Shown here one piece after another: positions 55,180 to 62,763 of a DNA stretch of 64,000 nucleotides (the stretch's first letter is position 1; every line of letters begins with the position of its first letter). Origin of the DNA: Streptosporangiaceae bacterium (GTDB lineage: Bacteria; Actinomycetota; Actinomycetes; Streptosporangiales; Streptosporangiaceae); the NCBI GenBank assembly GCA_025934375.1, contig JAICYD010000012.1, forward strand, positions 1 through 64,000, read 5' to 3'. A program made the position numbers and the translations under genes. Below the pieces are notes generated by a model. The model had not been told where the DNA came from. It made no database searches and saw only the letters and a program-made list of their open reading frames with translations.

Positions 55180-56151
55180 TCAGCTCCCCTCCGCACGGTT
55201 CCACCCGTTGACCCGCAAGAACACCACGATGATCACCACGACCAGCGCGAAGTTGACGATCGACATCGCGGCCGCCTGCCCCACGAAGGTGCCCTTCAGG
55301 TCGTACATGAACACGGTGCTGGTGCTGGTCTCATAGCCGGGGCCGCCGCGCGTCATCTCCCAGATGATCGGGAAGGAGTTGAACACGTTCATCAAGTTGA
55401 TCACCGTGGCGACGGCGAAGGCCGGGCGAAGCAGCGGCAGCGTGATGTGCCGGTAGGCGTACCAGTGGGACGCGCCGTCCACCCGGGCCGCCTCATACAG
55501 CTCCCCGGGGATGGACTGCAGCCCCGCCAGCAGGACGTACGTCGTGAACGGCAGCGAGACGAACACCGCCACGGAGATCATGCACGCCATCGCGATGTCG
55601 GGGTTGCCCAGCCAGTCCGGCGAGGAGGCGGTGAACGAGCCGATCAGCCCGATCTCGTGCAGGAACAGGTAGATGACGCCGCTGTCGGTCTTCAGCATCC
55701 ACCGGAAGATCAGCGCGGTCATCATCACCGACGCCGCCCACGGGGCAATGATCGCCCACCGGGTGAGGCGCCGGCCAGGGAACCGCTGGTTGTACAGCTG
55801 GGCCAGGCCGAACGAGATGACCATCGTGATGGCGACCACGGTCGCCACCCAGATGACGGTGCGCACCAGGATGCCCGGCAGGTTCGGGTTGCCGAAGATG
55901 GCGGAGAAGTTGCTCCCGCCGGCCGAGCCGATGTCGATGCCCAGCGGCGTGATGTGCCGGAACGAGGTCTGGATCATCGCGACGATCGGCCAGATCACCA
56001 CGACGGCGATCAGCGCGATGGCCGGGCCGAGCCACAGCAGCGGCCGGAAGCGGGCCAGCTGCCTCCCGGGGGGACGACGACCCCCCGTACCCCCCGCCGC
56101 CCCGGCTCGCGCGCGCGGGCCGGGGCGGCGCGGCGACGGAATCGCCGACAT
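55180..56151 (-). CDS. Carbohydrate ABC transporter permease (CUT1, MalF-type)
   Basis: 323 residues with six membrane segments and the EAA loop YEAARVDGASHWYAYRHITLPLLRPAF near residue 220. The N-terminal ~35 residues are Arg/Gly/Pro-rich and partly encoded by a GC-rich repeat (AGGTGGRRPPGR), ahead of the first membrane segment. The ATG at 56151 overlaps the binding-protein stop as TGATG. Confidence 0.92.
   Translation of the reverse strand: MSAIPSPRRPGPRARAGAAGGTGGRRPPGRQLARFRPLLWLGPAIALIAVVVIWPIVAMIQTSFRHITPLGIDIGSAGGSNFSAIFGNPNLPGILVRTVIWVATVVAITMVISFGLAQLYNQRFPGRRLTRWAIIAPWAASVMMTALIFRWMLKTDSGVIYLFLHEIGLIGSFTASSPDWLGNPDIAMACMISVAVFVSLPFTTYVLLAGLQSIPGELYEAARVDGASHWYAYRHITLPLLRPAFAVATVINLMNVFNSFPIIWEMTRGGPGYETSTSTVFMYDLKGTFVGQAAAMSIVNFALVVVIIVVFLRVNGWNRAEGS
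56061..56100 (-). repeat. GC-rich short repeat, copy E, inside the MalF-type permease gene
   Basis: On the coding strand GGGGGGTACGGGGGGTCG then CCCCCCGGG, read as A-G-G-T-G-G-R-R-P-P-G-R in the cytoplasmic N-terminus. Confidence 0.75.
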
Positions 56152-57428
56152 CAAGAGCCGGTGGACGCGGTCTGCTGGATGGCGCCGAGCACCTGAGCCG
56201 GGTTGCCGGTGATGGCCTGCCCGACCTGGGTCTTGATCTGGTTCTCGACCGTCGTCCAGTTCGCCGTCGTCGGGTAGTTGACCGAGTTGGCGATGTTGCC
56301 CAGGAAGGCGGCGAACATCGGGCTGTCCTTGCCCATCGCGGTCGCCGCGGTCTGCGTGGCGGGCAGCAGGTCGTACTCGTTGTCGAACTGCAGCTGCCAC
56401 TTGTCCTGGTAGGCGAAGTCAAGGAACGCCTTGATCGCGGCCTGGTGCGACGGGTTGGCGTTGAAGGCAACGATGTCGTCGTGGACGCCCAGCGTCGCCT
56501 TCAGTGGTCCTGCCTTGCCGGGGATGTCCGCCGTGGCGTAGTCGCCGTCCTTGAGCACGCCCGCGGCCTGGATGATCGGGACCACGGCGGGGGAGCCGAG
56601 CACCATGCCGACCTTGCCCGCGGCGAAGTCGGACCAGACGTCCTTGCGGTCGGTGCCGCCCGGATTCGGCTGGGTGACCCCGGAGGCGGCCAGTTGCTTG
56701 AGGAAGGTCAGCGTCTCGACGTTGGCGGCGCTATTGATCACGTACTTACCGGATCCGTCCACGTAGCCGCCGCCGTTGCCGAGGAACCACAGCAGCAACT
56801 CAGCCTGGGCCTCCTCGCTGCCCAGCGGCAGGCCGTAGCCGATCGAGCCCTTGGCCTTGATCTTGGCGGCGTCCGATTGCAGCTCGGCCCAAGTCGTGGG
56901 CGCGCTCGCGATTCGCGCCGCGGCGAAGATCTTCTTGTTGTAATACAGCGCGCGGGTCGAGGTGGTGAAGGGGATGCCGTAGTCGCTGCCCTGGTAGGCG
57001 CCGTCGTTGAGGAACTTGGGGATCAGGTTGCTCATCGTGGACTGCGACAGCACGTCGGATACCTTGTAGATCAGGCCCGACTGGGCGTACGGCGGGGCCG
57101 GGTTCCCCTCCAGGATGTCCGGGTACTGCTTGTTCTGGATCATCGTGGAGACCTTGGTCGGGAAGTCGTTCCAGTTGACCGTCTGCACCTTGACCGTGAT
57201 GTTCGGATTCGCCGCGTGGAACGCGGTGGCGATGTCCTGCCAGTACTTGGTGGTGCTGTTGGCCGGGCCGGTGCCGTAGTCGGCGCCGTAGAACTGGAGC
57301 GTCACCGCTCCGCTGGAGCCTCCCGAAGCGCTGCCTGAGGCGCTCGAGCCCGAGCCCGAGCTGCATGCGGCCAGCGCGAAAAGGGCCGCGGTCCCAGTGG
57401 CGGCCGCGGCGATCAGCCGTGCTTTCAC
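56151..57428 (-). CDS. Carbohydrate ABC transporter substrate-binding lipoprotein (CUT1)
   Basis: 425 residues. Signal peptide with lipobox LAAC (Cys22), then a Ser/Gly linker. The mature protein is an extracellular solute-binding protein of family 1: VTLQFYGADYGTGPANSTTKYWQDIATAFHAANPNITVKVQTVNWNDF at the start, GIPFTTSTRALYYNKKIF in the middle, KVGMVLGSPAVVP and AIKAFLDFAYQ later. The GTG start follows GGAG by eight bases. First gene of the three-gene operon. The sugar cannot be named. Confidence 0.9.
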   Translation of the reverse strand: MKARLIAAAATGTAALFALAACSSGSGSSASGSASGGSSGAVTLQFYGADYGTGPANSTTKYWQDIATAFHAANPNITVKVQTVNWNDFPTKVSTMIQNKQYPDILEGNPAPPYAQSGLIYKVSDVLSQSTMSNLIPKFLNDGAYQGSDYGIPFTTSTRALYYNKKIFAAARIASAPTTWAELQSDAAKIKAKGSIGYGLPLGSEEAQAELLLWFLGNGGGYVDGSGKYVINSAANVETLTFLKQLAASGVTQPNPGGTDRKDVWSDFAAGKVGMVLGSPAVVPIIQAAGVLKDGDYATADIPGKAGPLKATLGVHDDIVAFNANPSHQAAIKAFLDFAYQDKWQLQFDNEYDLLPATQTAATAMGKDSPMFAAFLGNIANSVNYPTTANWTTVENQIKTQVGQAITGNPAQVLGAIQQTASTGS

Positions 57429-57734
57429 GTCGTTACTCCAAACTGGCGGGGGAAGCCACGCACTGTCACGAGCGCCTGGCCTCGTTGAGTTCCCGGCGCC
57501 CGCTGCCGCGGCCTGCTGGCCGCGAGTCGTGTCCGGCCTTTTCTGGAAAGAAACTTACCTATTAATAAGACTGAGAGTCAACATACAGGTTCACCGCGAG
57601 CGCGCGGCTGGAGTCTCTTAAGCTACACAAAAGCCACCAATATCACCCAGCTCGGGGCCGCGTCGTCTGGTTCGCCAGCGTGAGCATGGCATCCTAGAAA
57701 GGGAGCAACCGACCAAGGAGGCCGAGCCAACCAC
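57429..57734. other. 306-bp divergent region between the ABC operon and rsfS
   Basis: It contains an AT-richer core at 57545-57600 with a candidate reverse-strand promoter and a small inverted repeat, and AAGGAGG at 57715-57721 before rsfS. No gene is visible. Confidence 0.45.
57552..57581 (-). promoter_or_regulatory. Candidate promoter of the CUT1 ABC operon
   Basis: On the reverse strand TTGACT (57581-57576) and TAAGTT (57557-57552) are 18 bases apart, about 125 bp upstream of the binding-protein start. GACT-GAG-AGTC at 57569-57579 overlaps the -35 and could be an operator. Confidence 0.4.
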
Positions 57735-58151
57735 GTGACTGCCACCGCACGGGCCATCGAGCTCACCGAGATCGCCGCACTGGCCGCGGCGGAAAAGCTC
57801 GCTCAGGACATCGTCGCCTACGACGTGAGCGACCAGCTAGCGATCACCGACGCGTTCCTGCTGTGCTCGGGGGCCAACGACCGGCAGGTGCGCTCGATCA
57901 TCGACGAGGTCGAGCTCAAGATGAAGCTGGCGGGCGCCAGCGTGGTGCGCCGCGAGGGCGAGCGCGAGGGGCGCTGGGTCCTGCTGGACTTCATGGACGT
58001 CGTGGTGCACGTGCAGAATGCCGAGGAGCGCACGTTCTACTCCCTGGAGCGGATCTGGAAGGACTGCCCGCGGATCAAGCTGCCGGAGGCTGCCCTAGCA
58101 GGCACCCCGGGGCTAGCCGGCAACCCGGCGACGACAGGGGAGTCCCGCTGA
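57735..58151 (+). CDS. rsfS: Ribosome silencing factor RsfS
   Basis: Binds L14 and blocks subunit joining in starvation, 138 residues. The family pattern is DIVAYDVSDQLAITDAFLLCSGANDRQVRSIIDEVELKMKLAG followed by REGEREGRWVLLDFMDVVVHVQNAEERTFYSLERIWKDCP. The GTG at 57735 lies 13 bases after AAGGAGG. The stop overlaps the start of the histidine phosphatase, a conserved pairing in actinobacteria. Confidence 0.95.
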   Translation: MTATARAIELTEIAALAAAEKLAQDIVAYDVSDQLAITDAFLLCSGANDRQVRSIIDEVELKMKLAGASVVRREGEREGRWVLLDFMDVVVHVQNAEERTFYSLERIWKDCPRIKLPEAALAGTPGLAGNPATTGESR

Positions 58152-58768
58152 GCGAGGCGAAGCGGCTGGTGCTGCTCCGGCACGGCCAGACGATCTGGAA
58201 CGTCGAACGCCGCTTCCAGGGCCATACCGACATCCCGCTCGACGAGACCGGCAAGGCGCAGGCCGAGCGGGCCGGGCGGCTGCTGGCGGCGCTGCGGCCG
58301 GACGTCATCGTGTCCTCCGACCTGAGCCGCGCGGTGGGCACCGCGCAACCGCTGGCCACGCTGACCGGTCTGGTCGTGACGCTGGACAAGGACCTGCGCG
58401 AGCGCTCCGGCGGCAAGTGGGAGGGCCTGTCCGACGAGGAGATCCGCGAGCGTTACCCGAAGGAGCGCGAGGCCTGGGACCCGCCCGATGGCGAGCGGGC
58501 CCCGGCCGTCGCCGAGCGGGTGGCCGCCGCCTTCCAGCGCGCCGCCGACAGCATCCCGCCGGGCGGCCTGGCCGTCGTGGTCAGCCACGGCGCGGCGCTG
58601 CGGTTTGGCATGGAGCGGGTCCTCGGCGTCCCCGAGGAGATCAGCGGCTTGCTTGGCCCGCTGTCGAACTGCTCATGGTCGGTCCTCGGTCAGCGCTGGA
58701 ACCGCTGGCGGCTCCTGGAGCACAACGCCGGTACCCTGCCCGAGCCGGTTATCGGCGACGACCGCTAG
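58148..58768 (+). CDS. Histidine phosphatase (phosphoglycerate-mutase-like)
   Basis: About 206 residues. The catalytic motif L-L-R-H12-G-Q-T lies at the N-terminus, RFQGHTDIPLDETGKAQA follows, then SSDLSRAVGTAQPLA, the acid SGGKWEGLSDEEI and the second His in VVSHGAALR. The substrate is not clear; the gene beside rsfS is often called gpm2 or glucosyl-3-phosphoglycerate phosphatase-like. No ATG, GTG or TTG lies between the rsfS stop and the catalytic motif except GTG 58169, which would remove conserved residues. CTG 58148, six bases after AGGGGAG and overlapping the rsfS stop as CTGA, is the best start. Confidence 0.85.
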   Translation: MSEAKRLVLLRHGQTIWNVERRFQGHTDIPLDETGKAQAERAGRLLAALRPDVIVSSDLSRAVGTAQPLATLTGLVVTLDKDLRERSGGKWEGLSDEEIRERYPKEREAWDPPDGERAPAVAERVAAAFQRAADSIPPGGLAVVVSHGAALRFGMERVLGVPEEISGLLGPLSNCSWSVLGQRWNRWRLLEHNAGTLPEPVIGDDR

Positions 58769-59373
58769 CGGTTACCCGACAACGCCTTGGGCGACCGGTC
58801 GCCGCGGTCGAACCGGAAGCACGCGGCCAGCGCCGCGATGCACGCCGCCGCGCTCAGCGCGACCAGGACTCCGGACATCCGCGGCGCCACCGAGAGGACC
58901 TTGGCGGTCCCCAGCGCCACGACCAGCGCTGAGCTCATCACGAGGCACGGCGACATCATCGGGACGGCGGACGGCACCGGTATCCGCAGCCGCCCGGGCA
59001 GCACCCGGCCGTGATCGGCCCGCGCGATGGCCTCGGCGGCGGCCGCCCCGTGCGTCATCCGCCGCGTCCGCACCAGGGTGCGGACCGCCACCTCGGCCGT
59101 GGTCACGACCACCTGGCGCCGCCACCGCGCCGCGCACCACAGTGCCCCGCACACCGCGACGATCAACGGCAACCTCATACTGAACGCCACGGACCGCTGC
59201 GGGCCTGTCACCTCAACCGCTATCGCCGCCGCGAGCGCGAACAGGGACCAGGCGATGCACGACCAGCGCCTGCGGGCCGGCATGCGCCACCGCAGCAGGA
59301 CCGTCGCCGGGTCTGAGGCGGCGTCCGGGCCGCTGGGGGATGCGTGGGCCGCGACGGAGTCCAGGGTTTCCAC
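58765..59373 (-). CDS. Membrane protein of unknown function
   Basis: 202 residues with two pairs of hydrophobic segments (about 40-80 and 140-190) around a polar middle with a beta-rich stretch (RRQVVVTTAEVAVRTLVRTRRMTHG) like a small PH-type domain. The GTG start follows GGAAGGGG. The stop overlaps that of the histidine phosphatase on the other strand by four bases. No family is recognised. Confidence 0.65.
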   Translation of the reverse strand: METLDSVAAHASPSGPDAASDPATVLLRWRMPARRRWSCIAWSLFALAAAIAVEVTGPQRSVAFSMRLPLIVAVCGALWCAARWRRQVVVTTAEVAVRTLVRTRRMTHGAAAAEAIARADHGRVLPGRLRIPVPSAVPMMSPCLVMSSALVVALGTAKVLSVAPRMSGVLVALSAAACIAALAACFRFDRGDRSPKALSGNR

Positions 59374-59709
59374 TCAGGTCCCCTTCCGGGCCGGTCCGTA
59401 ATGTCTTCGTAAGGCCTACCCGCAAAGCCGCCCGAAATGCACGCCGCCCGTTGTCAGCCGAGCGCACCCGCCACACCCGCACCCTCCAGCCCCAGCCGAC
59501 CGTGATCACGCCAGCCCCATCCTTTCACTATGCGTAGTGGCAAAATGGGCAAAAACATCACAAAACGCCGCTGATTTTGGTCGCTCAGTACGCAGAGCTC
59601 CGGTTTGACCGGTTCGGGGATTAGGCGAGCAGGGGCGGCCTAGCGGGCCTCGTAGGGGACGAGCAGGGGCGGGCCTAGCGGGCCTCGTAGGGGACGAGCA
59701 GGGGCGGGC
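59374..59709. other. 336-bp region between two reverse-strand genes
   Basis: The part nearest the membrane protein includes an AT-richer stretch near 59525-59585 and may hold its promoter. The left part in gene orientation is occupied by copies 1 and 2 of the 35-bp repeat. No gene is visible. Confidence 0.4.
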
Positions 59710-59730
59710 CTAGCGGGCCTCGTAGGGGAC
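59627..59730 (-). repeat. Three 35-bp tandem copies of the DUF1684 gene end
   Basis: Units at 59627-59660 (one base shorter), 59661-59695 and 59696-59730. Each contains the codons for V-P-Y-E-A-R and the TAG stop. Only the 59696-59730 copy is used; the other two are non-coding duplicates downstream of the stop. Confidence 0.93.
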
Positions 59731-60537
59731 CTGCTCGCCGGCCTCGACCGGGAACGGCAGGCGGTTCTCCGCCGGGGGCAGCGGGCAGGTCGCGAACGGG
59801 GTGTACGCGCAGGGCAGGTTGGCCGCCCGGTTGAAGTCCACGGTCACCGTTCCGGCCGCGTCCGGCGCGGCGACCTGCAGCGACCGGTTCGCGGCATACG
59901 TCGTCACGCCGCTGGTCGCGTCGGTGAACAAGACGTGCAGGCTGCCCGGCACGTGGCCGTTGAACGCGGTCAGCGCGTACGGCTGGCCGTCGACCTCGAA
60001 GTCAACCGCACCGGGGGCGGCGTACACGTGCTGCAGGCCCTCGACCACCGATCCCACCGTCGTGTCCCGCGGGGCGTCGAACGCCCGGTAGCGGCCACGG
60101 ATCGCCCAGCGCGGGTCGGGCGCGTAGGCGGGGGTGCCGCGGAACCTGGCCCGCAGCTCATGATCGGGGTGCCGCGGTCGCAGGATGTCATTGCCCCCGC
60201 GCCGGGCGACCTCATAGACGCCGCTGGCGTCGGCCGGGAACACGCCGCCGCGCTCGGGGATCCGGCCGAGATGGTGCGTCCCGCTGCTGAGCAGTGCCCC
60301 GTCGAGGGTGAGCTCCTCGCCGTCGCCGAGGACGACGGTGATCCCGCGGTCATCGGCGGACCACTCGCCGGGCGCGTCGGTGAACCGGGCCGGCGTCGGT
60401 GACAGCCAGTTGATGCTCGTGATGGCGAGGAACCCGTCCGGCGCGGCCAGTCGCTCCTGGTGCTGCTGGTGCCACAGCTCCCAGTCGGCGGCGAACTGCG
60501 TGCTGGCGTCGACGGCGTGCGTGTCGGATGCGGTCAT
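59710..60537 (-). CDS. DUF1684 protein
   Basis: 275 residues. The C-terminal hallmark DFNRAANLPCAYTPFATCPLPPAENRLPFPVEAGE is that of DUF1684. Earlier parts include WELWHQQHQERLAAPDGFLAITSINWL and the AFNGHVPGSLHVLFTDATSG segment. Function unknown; probably cytosolic, with no signal peptide. ATG 60537 is preferred (GGGAGG about eleven bases upstream) over TTG 60546. Its last codons lie in a triplicated 35-bp segment. Confidence 0.85.
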   Translation of the reverse strand: MTASDTHAVDASTQFAADWELWHQQHQERLAAPDGFLAITSINWLSPTPARFTDAPGEWSADDRGITVVLGDGEELTLDGALLSSGTHHLGRIPERGGVFPADASGVYEVARRGGNDILRPRHPDHELRARFRGTPAYAPDPRWAIRGRYRAFDAPRDTTVGSVVEGLQHVYAAPGAVDFEVDGQPYALTAFNGHVPGSLHVLFTDATSGVTTYAANRSLQVAAPDAAGTVTVDFNRAANLPCAYTPFATCPLPPAENRLPFPVEAGEQVPYEAR

Positions 60538-60624
60538 GGCTGCCAAGCCTCCCGGTCCCTGACCAGTTGTCCACTTCTCGACCGGGATAACCGGTAATCC
60601 AGGCGGGTATTCCCGACGCCATTG

Positions 60625-60933
60625 TCAGCCCACTCCCGCTAGGCGCAGCAGGGCGGTGGCCGCCGCCGCGGCGATGACGATAACGGGGAACGGGGCCTTG
60701 CGCGCCGCGAGGAGGCCCGCGACCGCGACGCCGGCCGGGCGCGCCCAGCCGGCGAACCCGTGCCCCTGGGTCAGCGCCTGGGTCGCGGCCAGGGACACCA
60801 GCAAGACGGCGGTCGCCGCCGCGATGAGGCCGTCGGCGCCCTTCGGGAGCCGCACCCGGTCCCGTAGCAGCGGGCCGGCCAGCCGGAACGCGTAGGTGAT
60901 GCCGGCCAGCGCGATGATGGCGACCAGGGGCAT
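60625..60933 (-). CDS. azlD: Branched-chain amino acid exporter small subunit AzlD
   Basis: 102 residues, four hydrophobic segments, with ITYAFRLAGPLLRDR near the N-terminus and AVAGLLAARKAPFPVIVIAAAAATALLRL at the end, as in AzlD/YgaH. The ATG overlaps the azlC stop (TGATG), so the two subunits are co-translated. Confidence 0.88.
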   Translation of the reverse strand: MPLVAIIALAGITYAFRLAGPLLRDRVRLPKGADGLIAAATAVLLVSLAATQALTQGHGFAGWARPAGVAVAGLLAARKAPFPVIVIAAAAATALLRLAGVG

Positions 60934-61727
60934 CAGTCCTCGCCCCCGTGCCGCCGCTTGGGCGAGGCGATCTGTGAGCCGCAGCGGCGCGCGCAAGCGC
61001 CCCGGAGCCTGAGCACGGCTTGGTGTGCAGCCGTGCGGGGGAGCAGGGCCAGGCCGGCCAGGCTGGTGAGCACGGGCAGGCCAGCGGGCAGCACGGGAGT
61101 AAGCGCCACCGCGATCGCGGCGCCTGCCCCGGAGGCGATCCGGGTGCGCTGGTCCCTGATGGTGGGCAGCGCCAGGGCGAGCAGCACCGCGGGAAAGGTG
61201 GCGTCGAGGCCGAACGCCGCCGTGTCCCTGATCGCCGTTCCCGCCAGGACGCCGAAAACGACGCAGACGTTCCACGCGGCGTACAAGATCACCCCGCAGG
61301 TCCAGAACGCCCGGCGTGCCTGGCCCTCATCGGTCTCGCGGAGCGCGAACGCGACCGACTCATCCGTGGTGATCTGCGCCCCGGCCAGGCGCGTCCGCCA
61401 GTTGCGACTGGTGATGCTGGCGACAGTGAACCCGTAGGGGGCCAGGCGGGTGTTGAGCAGCGCCCCGGCCGCGACGGCGGCGACCGGGCTGCCGCCCGCC
61501 AGCACCACGCTCGTCGCCGCGAACTGGGCGCCCCCCGCGAAGACCAGCAGCGACATGACGACCGGCACCCACCACGGCAGGCCGCCGGCTACCGAGATCG
61601 CCCCGAACGACGCGCCCACGATCCCGTCCGCGACGCAGATGAGGGAAACATCGCGCAGCAGCGGAGTCGTTGCGGGGAAGGTGCTGGCCGGCCCGGGTGT
61701 CGCTCTTGTTCGCCATAGACGACGCAT
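60933..61727 (-). CDS. azlC: Branched-chain amino acid exporter large subunit AzlC
   Basis: 264 residues with about six membrane segments. Family signatures are VSLICVADGIVGASFGAISVAGGLPWWVPVVMSLLVFAGGAQFAA, the LNTRLAPYGFTVA loop and TDESVAFAL. The C-terminal ~30 residues are Arg-rich and divergent. ATG 61727 lies at the edge of an 18-bp operator palindrome and has no ribosome site, so the transcript may be leaderless or very short-leadered. Divergent from the XRE-cupin regulator. Confidence 0.88.
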   Translation of the reverse strand: MRRLWRTRATPGPASTFPATTPLLRDVSLICVADGIVGASFGAISVAGGLPWWVPVVMSLLVFAGGAQFAATSVVLAGGSPVAAVAAGALLNTRLAPYGFTVASITSRNWRTRLAGAQITTDESVAFALRETDEGQARRAFWTCGVILYAAWNVCVVFGVLAGTAIRDTAAFGLDATFPAVLLALALPTIRDQRTRIASGAGAAIAVALTPVLPAGLPVLTSLAGLALLPRTAAHQAVLRLRGACARRCGSQIASPKRRHGGED

Positions 61728-61744
61728 GTTCAATATAATGAACA
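61727..61744. promoter_or_regulatory. Operator 1: TGTTCA-N6-TGAACA
   Basis: A perfect 6-bp inverted repeat around ATATAA, overlapping the azlC start codon and a likely -10. It matches operator 2 in half-site and spacing. Confidence 0.75.
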
Positions 61745-61753
61745 CGAGACGGA

Positions 61754-61771
61754 TGTTCGTCAAACCGAACA
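61754..61771. promoter_or_regulatory. Operator 2: TGTTCG-N6-CGAACA
   Basis: A perfect 6-bp inverted repeat around TCAAAC, exactly 27 bp from operator 1 start to start. It lies just upstream of the regulator ribosome site. A further half-site CGAACA is inside the regulator gene at about 61787. Confidence 0.75.
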
Positions 61772-61781
61772 AAGGGGAGTG

Positions 61782-62375
61782 GTGAGCGAACAGTTGGGAG
61801 ACGGCGAGGAGGCTGGCCGCGCCGCATCGGACGTCGTGGGGCTGATCGCGGCCGCGCTGCGCCGCGAGCGCGCGCGGGCCGGGGTGTCGCTGACCGAGCT
61901 CGCACGCCGGGCGGGAATCGCCAAGTCGACGTTGTCCCAGCTCGAGGCGGGGGCGGGCAACCCCAGCGTGGAGACGCTGTGGGCGCTGGCGGTGGCCCTC
62001 GGGGTGCCGTTCAGCCGCCTCGTCGACCCGCCGGCGCACCGCGTGGAGGTCATCCGGGCCGGGGAGGGGCTGGTCGTCTACTCTGAGCAGTCGGCCTACA
62101 CGGCAACGATGCTGTCCTCCGGGCCGCCCGGCGCCCGGCGCGACATCTACCGGCTATCGAGCGAGCCGGGTACGCCGCGGCTGGCGCAGCCGCACATGGC
62201 CGGCACCGTGGAGCACCTGGTCCTGAGCGCCGGGCGAGTGCTGGCCGGCCCGGTGGACAACCCGGTCGAGCTGGCCCCCGGGGACTACGTCCGCTACCCG
62301 GGCGACCTGCCGCACGTGTTCCGCGCGCTTGAGCCGGGCACGTTCGGCGTCATGGTGTCAGAGCATGTTTCCTAG
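61782..62375 (+). CDS. XRE-family regulator with C-terminal cupin domain
   Basis: About 197 residues. The N-terminal helix-turn-helix is IAAALRRERARAGVSLTELARRAGIAKSTLSQLEAGAGNPSVETLWALAVALGVPFSRLVD. A cupin (about 105-195) with HMAGTVEHLVLSAGRVLAG and DLPHVFRAL would bind a small ligand. Divergent from azlCD across 54 bp that contain two operator palindromes, so it most likely controls the exporter and itself in response to an amino acid. The start is GTG 61782 or GTG 61779; the purine-rich AAAGGGGAG lies very close to both. Confidence 0.88.
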   Translation: MSEQLGDGEEAGRAASDVVGLIAAALRRERARAGVSLTELARRAGIAKSTLSQLEAGAGNPSVETLWALAVALGVPFSRLVDPPAHRVEVIRAGEGLVVYSEQSAYTATMLSSGPPGARRDIYRLSSEPGTPRLAQPHMAGTVEHLVLSAGRVLAGPVDNPVELAPGDYVRYPGDLPHVFRALEPGTFGVMVSEHVS

Positions 62376-62763
62376 CCGTTTATAGGCGTGTCTAAGCATC
62401 TATAAGATCTTCTACTGCCGCCAGGATCCAGCGCGGGGCTTAGACCCAATACCGCGTACCCTATCTCCCCAACCTTCCCAGAAGCCCCGTTCGCCGCCAC
62501 AATCACAAGCGTCGCACCGCGTCACCCGGTCGGCGACTGCATCCGGCGCGGCATGCCGGAATGTCCGTTTCGGCGCGCGCAGCACGGACTGAATCGCTCA
62601 TATGTTTGGCTTTTGCGGGGTGATCACCCCGCAAAAGCCAAACATATATGAAAATACCGCCCCATCGGCAGCCCATGTCCTAGTCCGCCTGGCGCGGCAC
62701 GGGGTGATTGCGGCCTCCGTTGTCTCTGGGACTGAGCGACACTGGAGGTGAGCGGCGCTGGGC
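62376..62763. other. 388-bp region between the converging regulator and kinase genes
   Basis: No gene is visible. It holds the second 48-bp palindrome (62600-62647) and an AT-richer patch just after the regulator stop (62376-62420). Confidence 0.5.
62600..62647. repeat. 48-bp perfect palindrome, copy 2
   Basis: Two exact 24-base arms starting ATATGTTTGGC meet with no loop; the tip GTGATCAC can open to a GATC tetraloop equivalent to the TATC of copy 1 at 23199. Outer ten bases and length are identical to copy 1, and the internal differences are paired. Confidence 0.95.
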
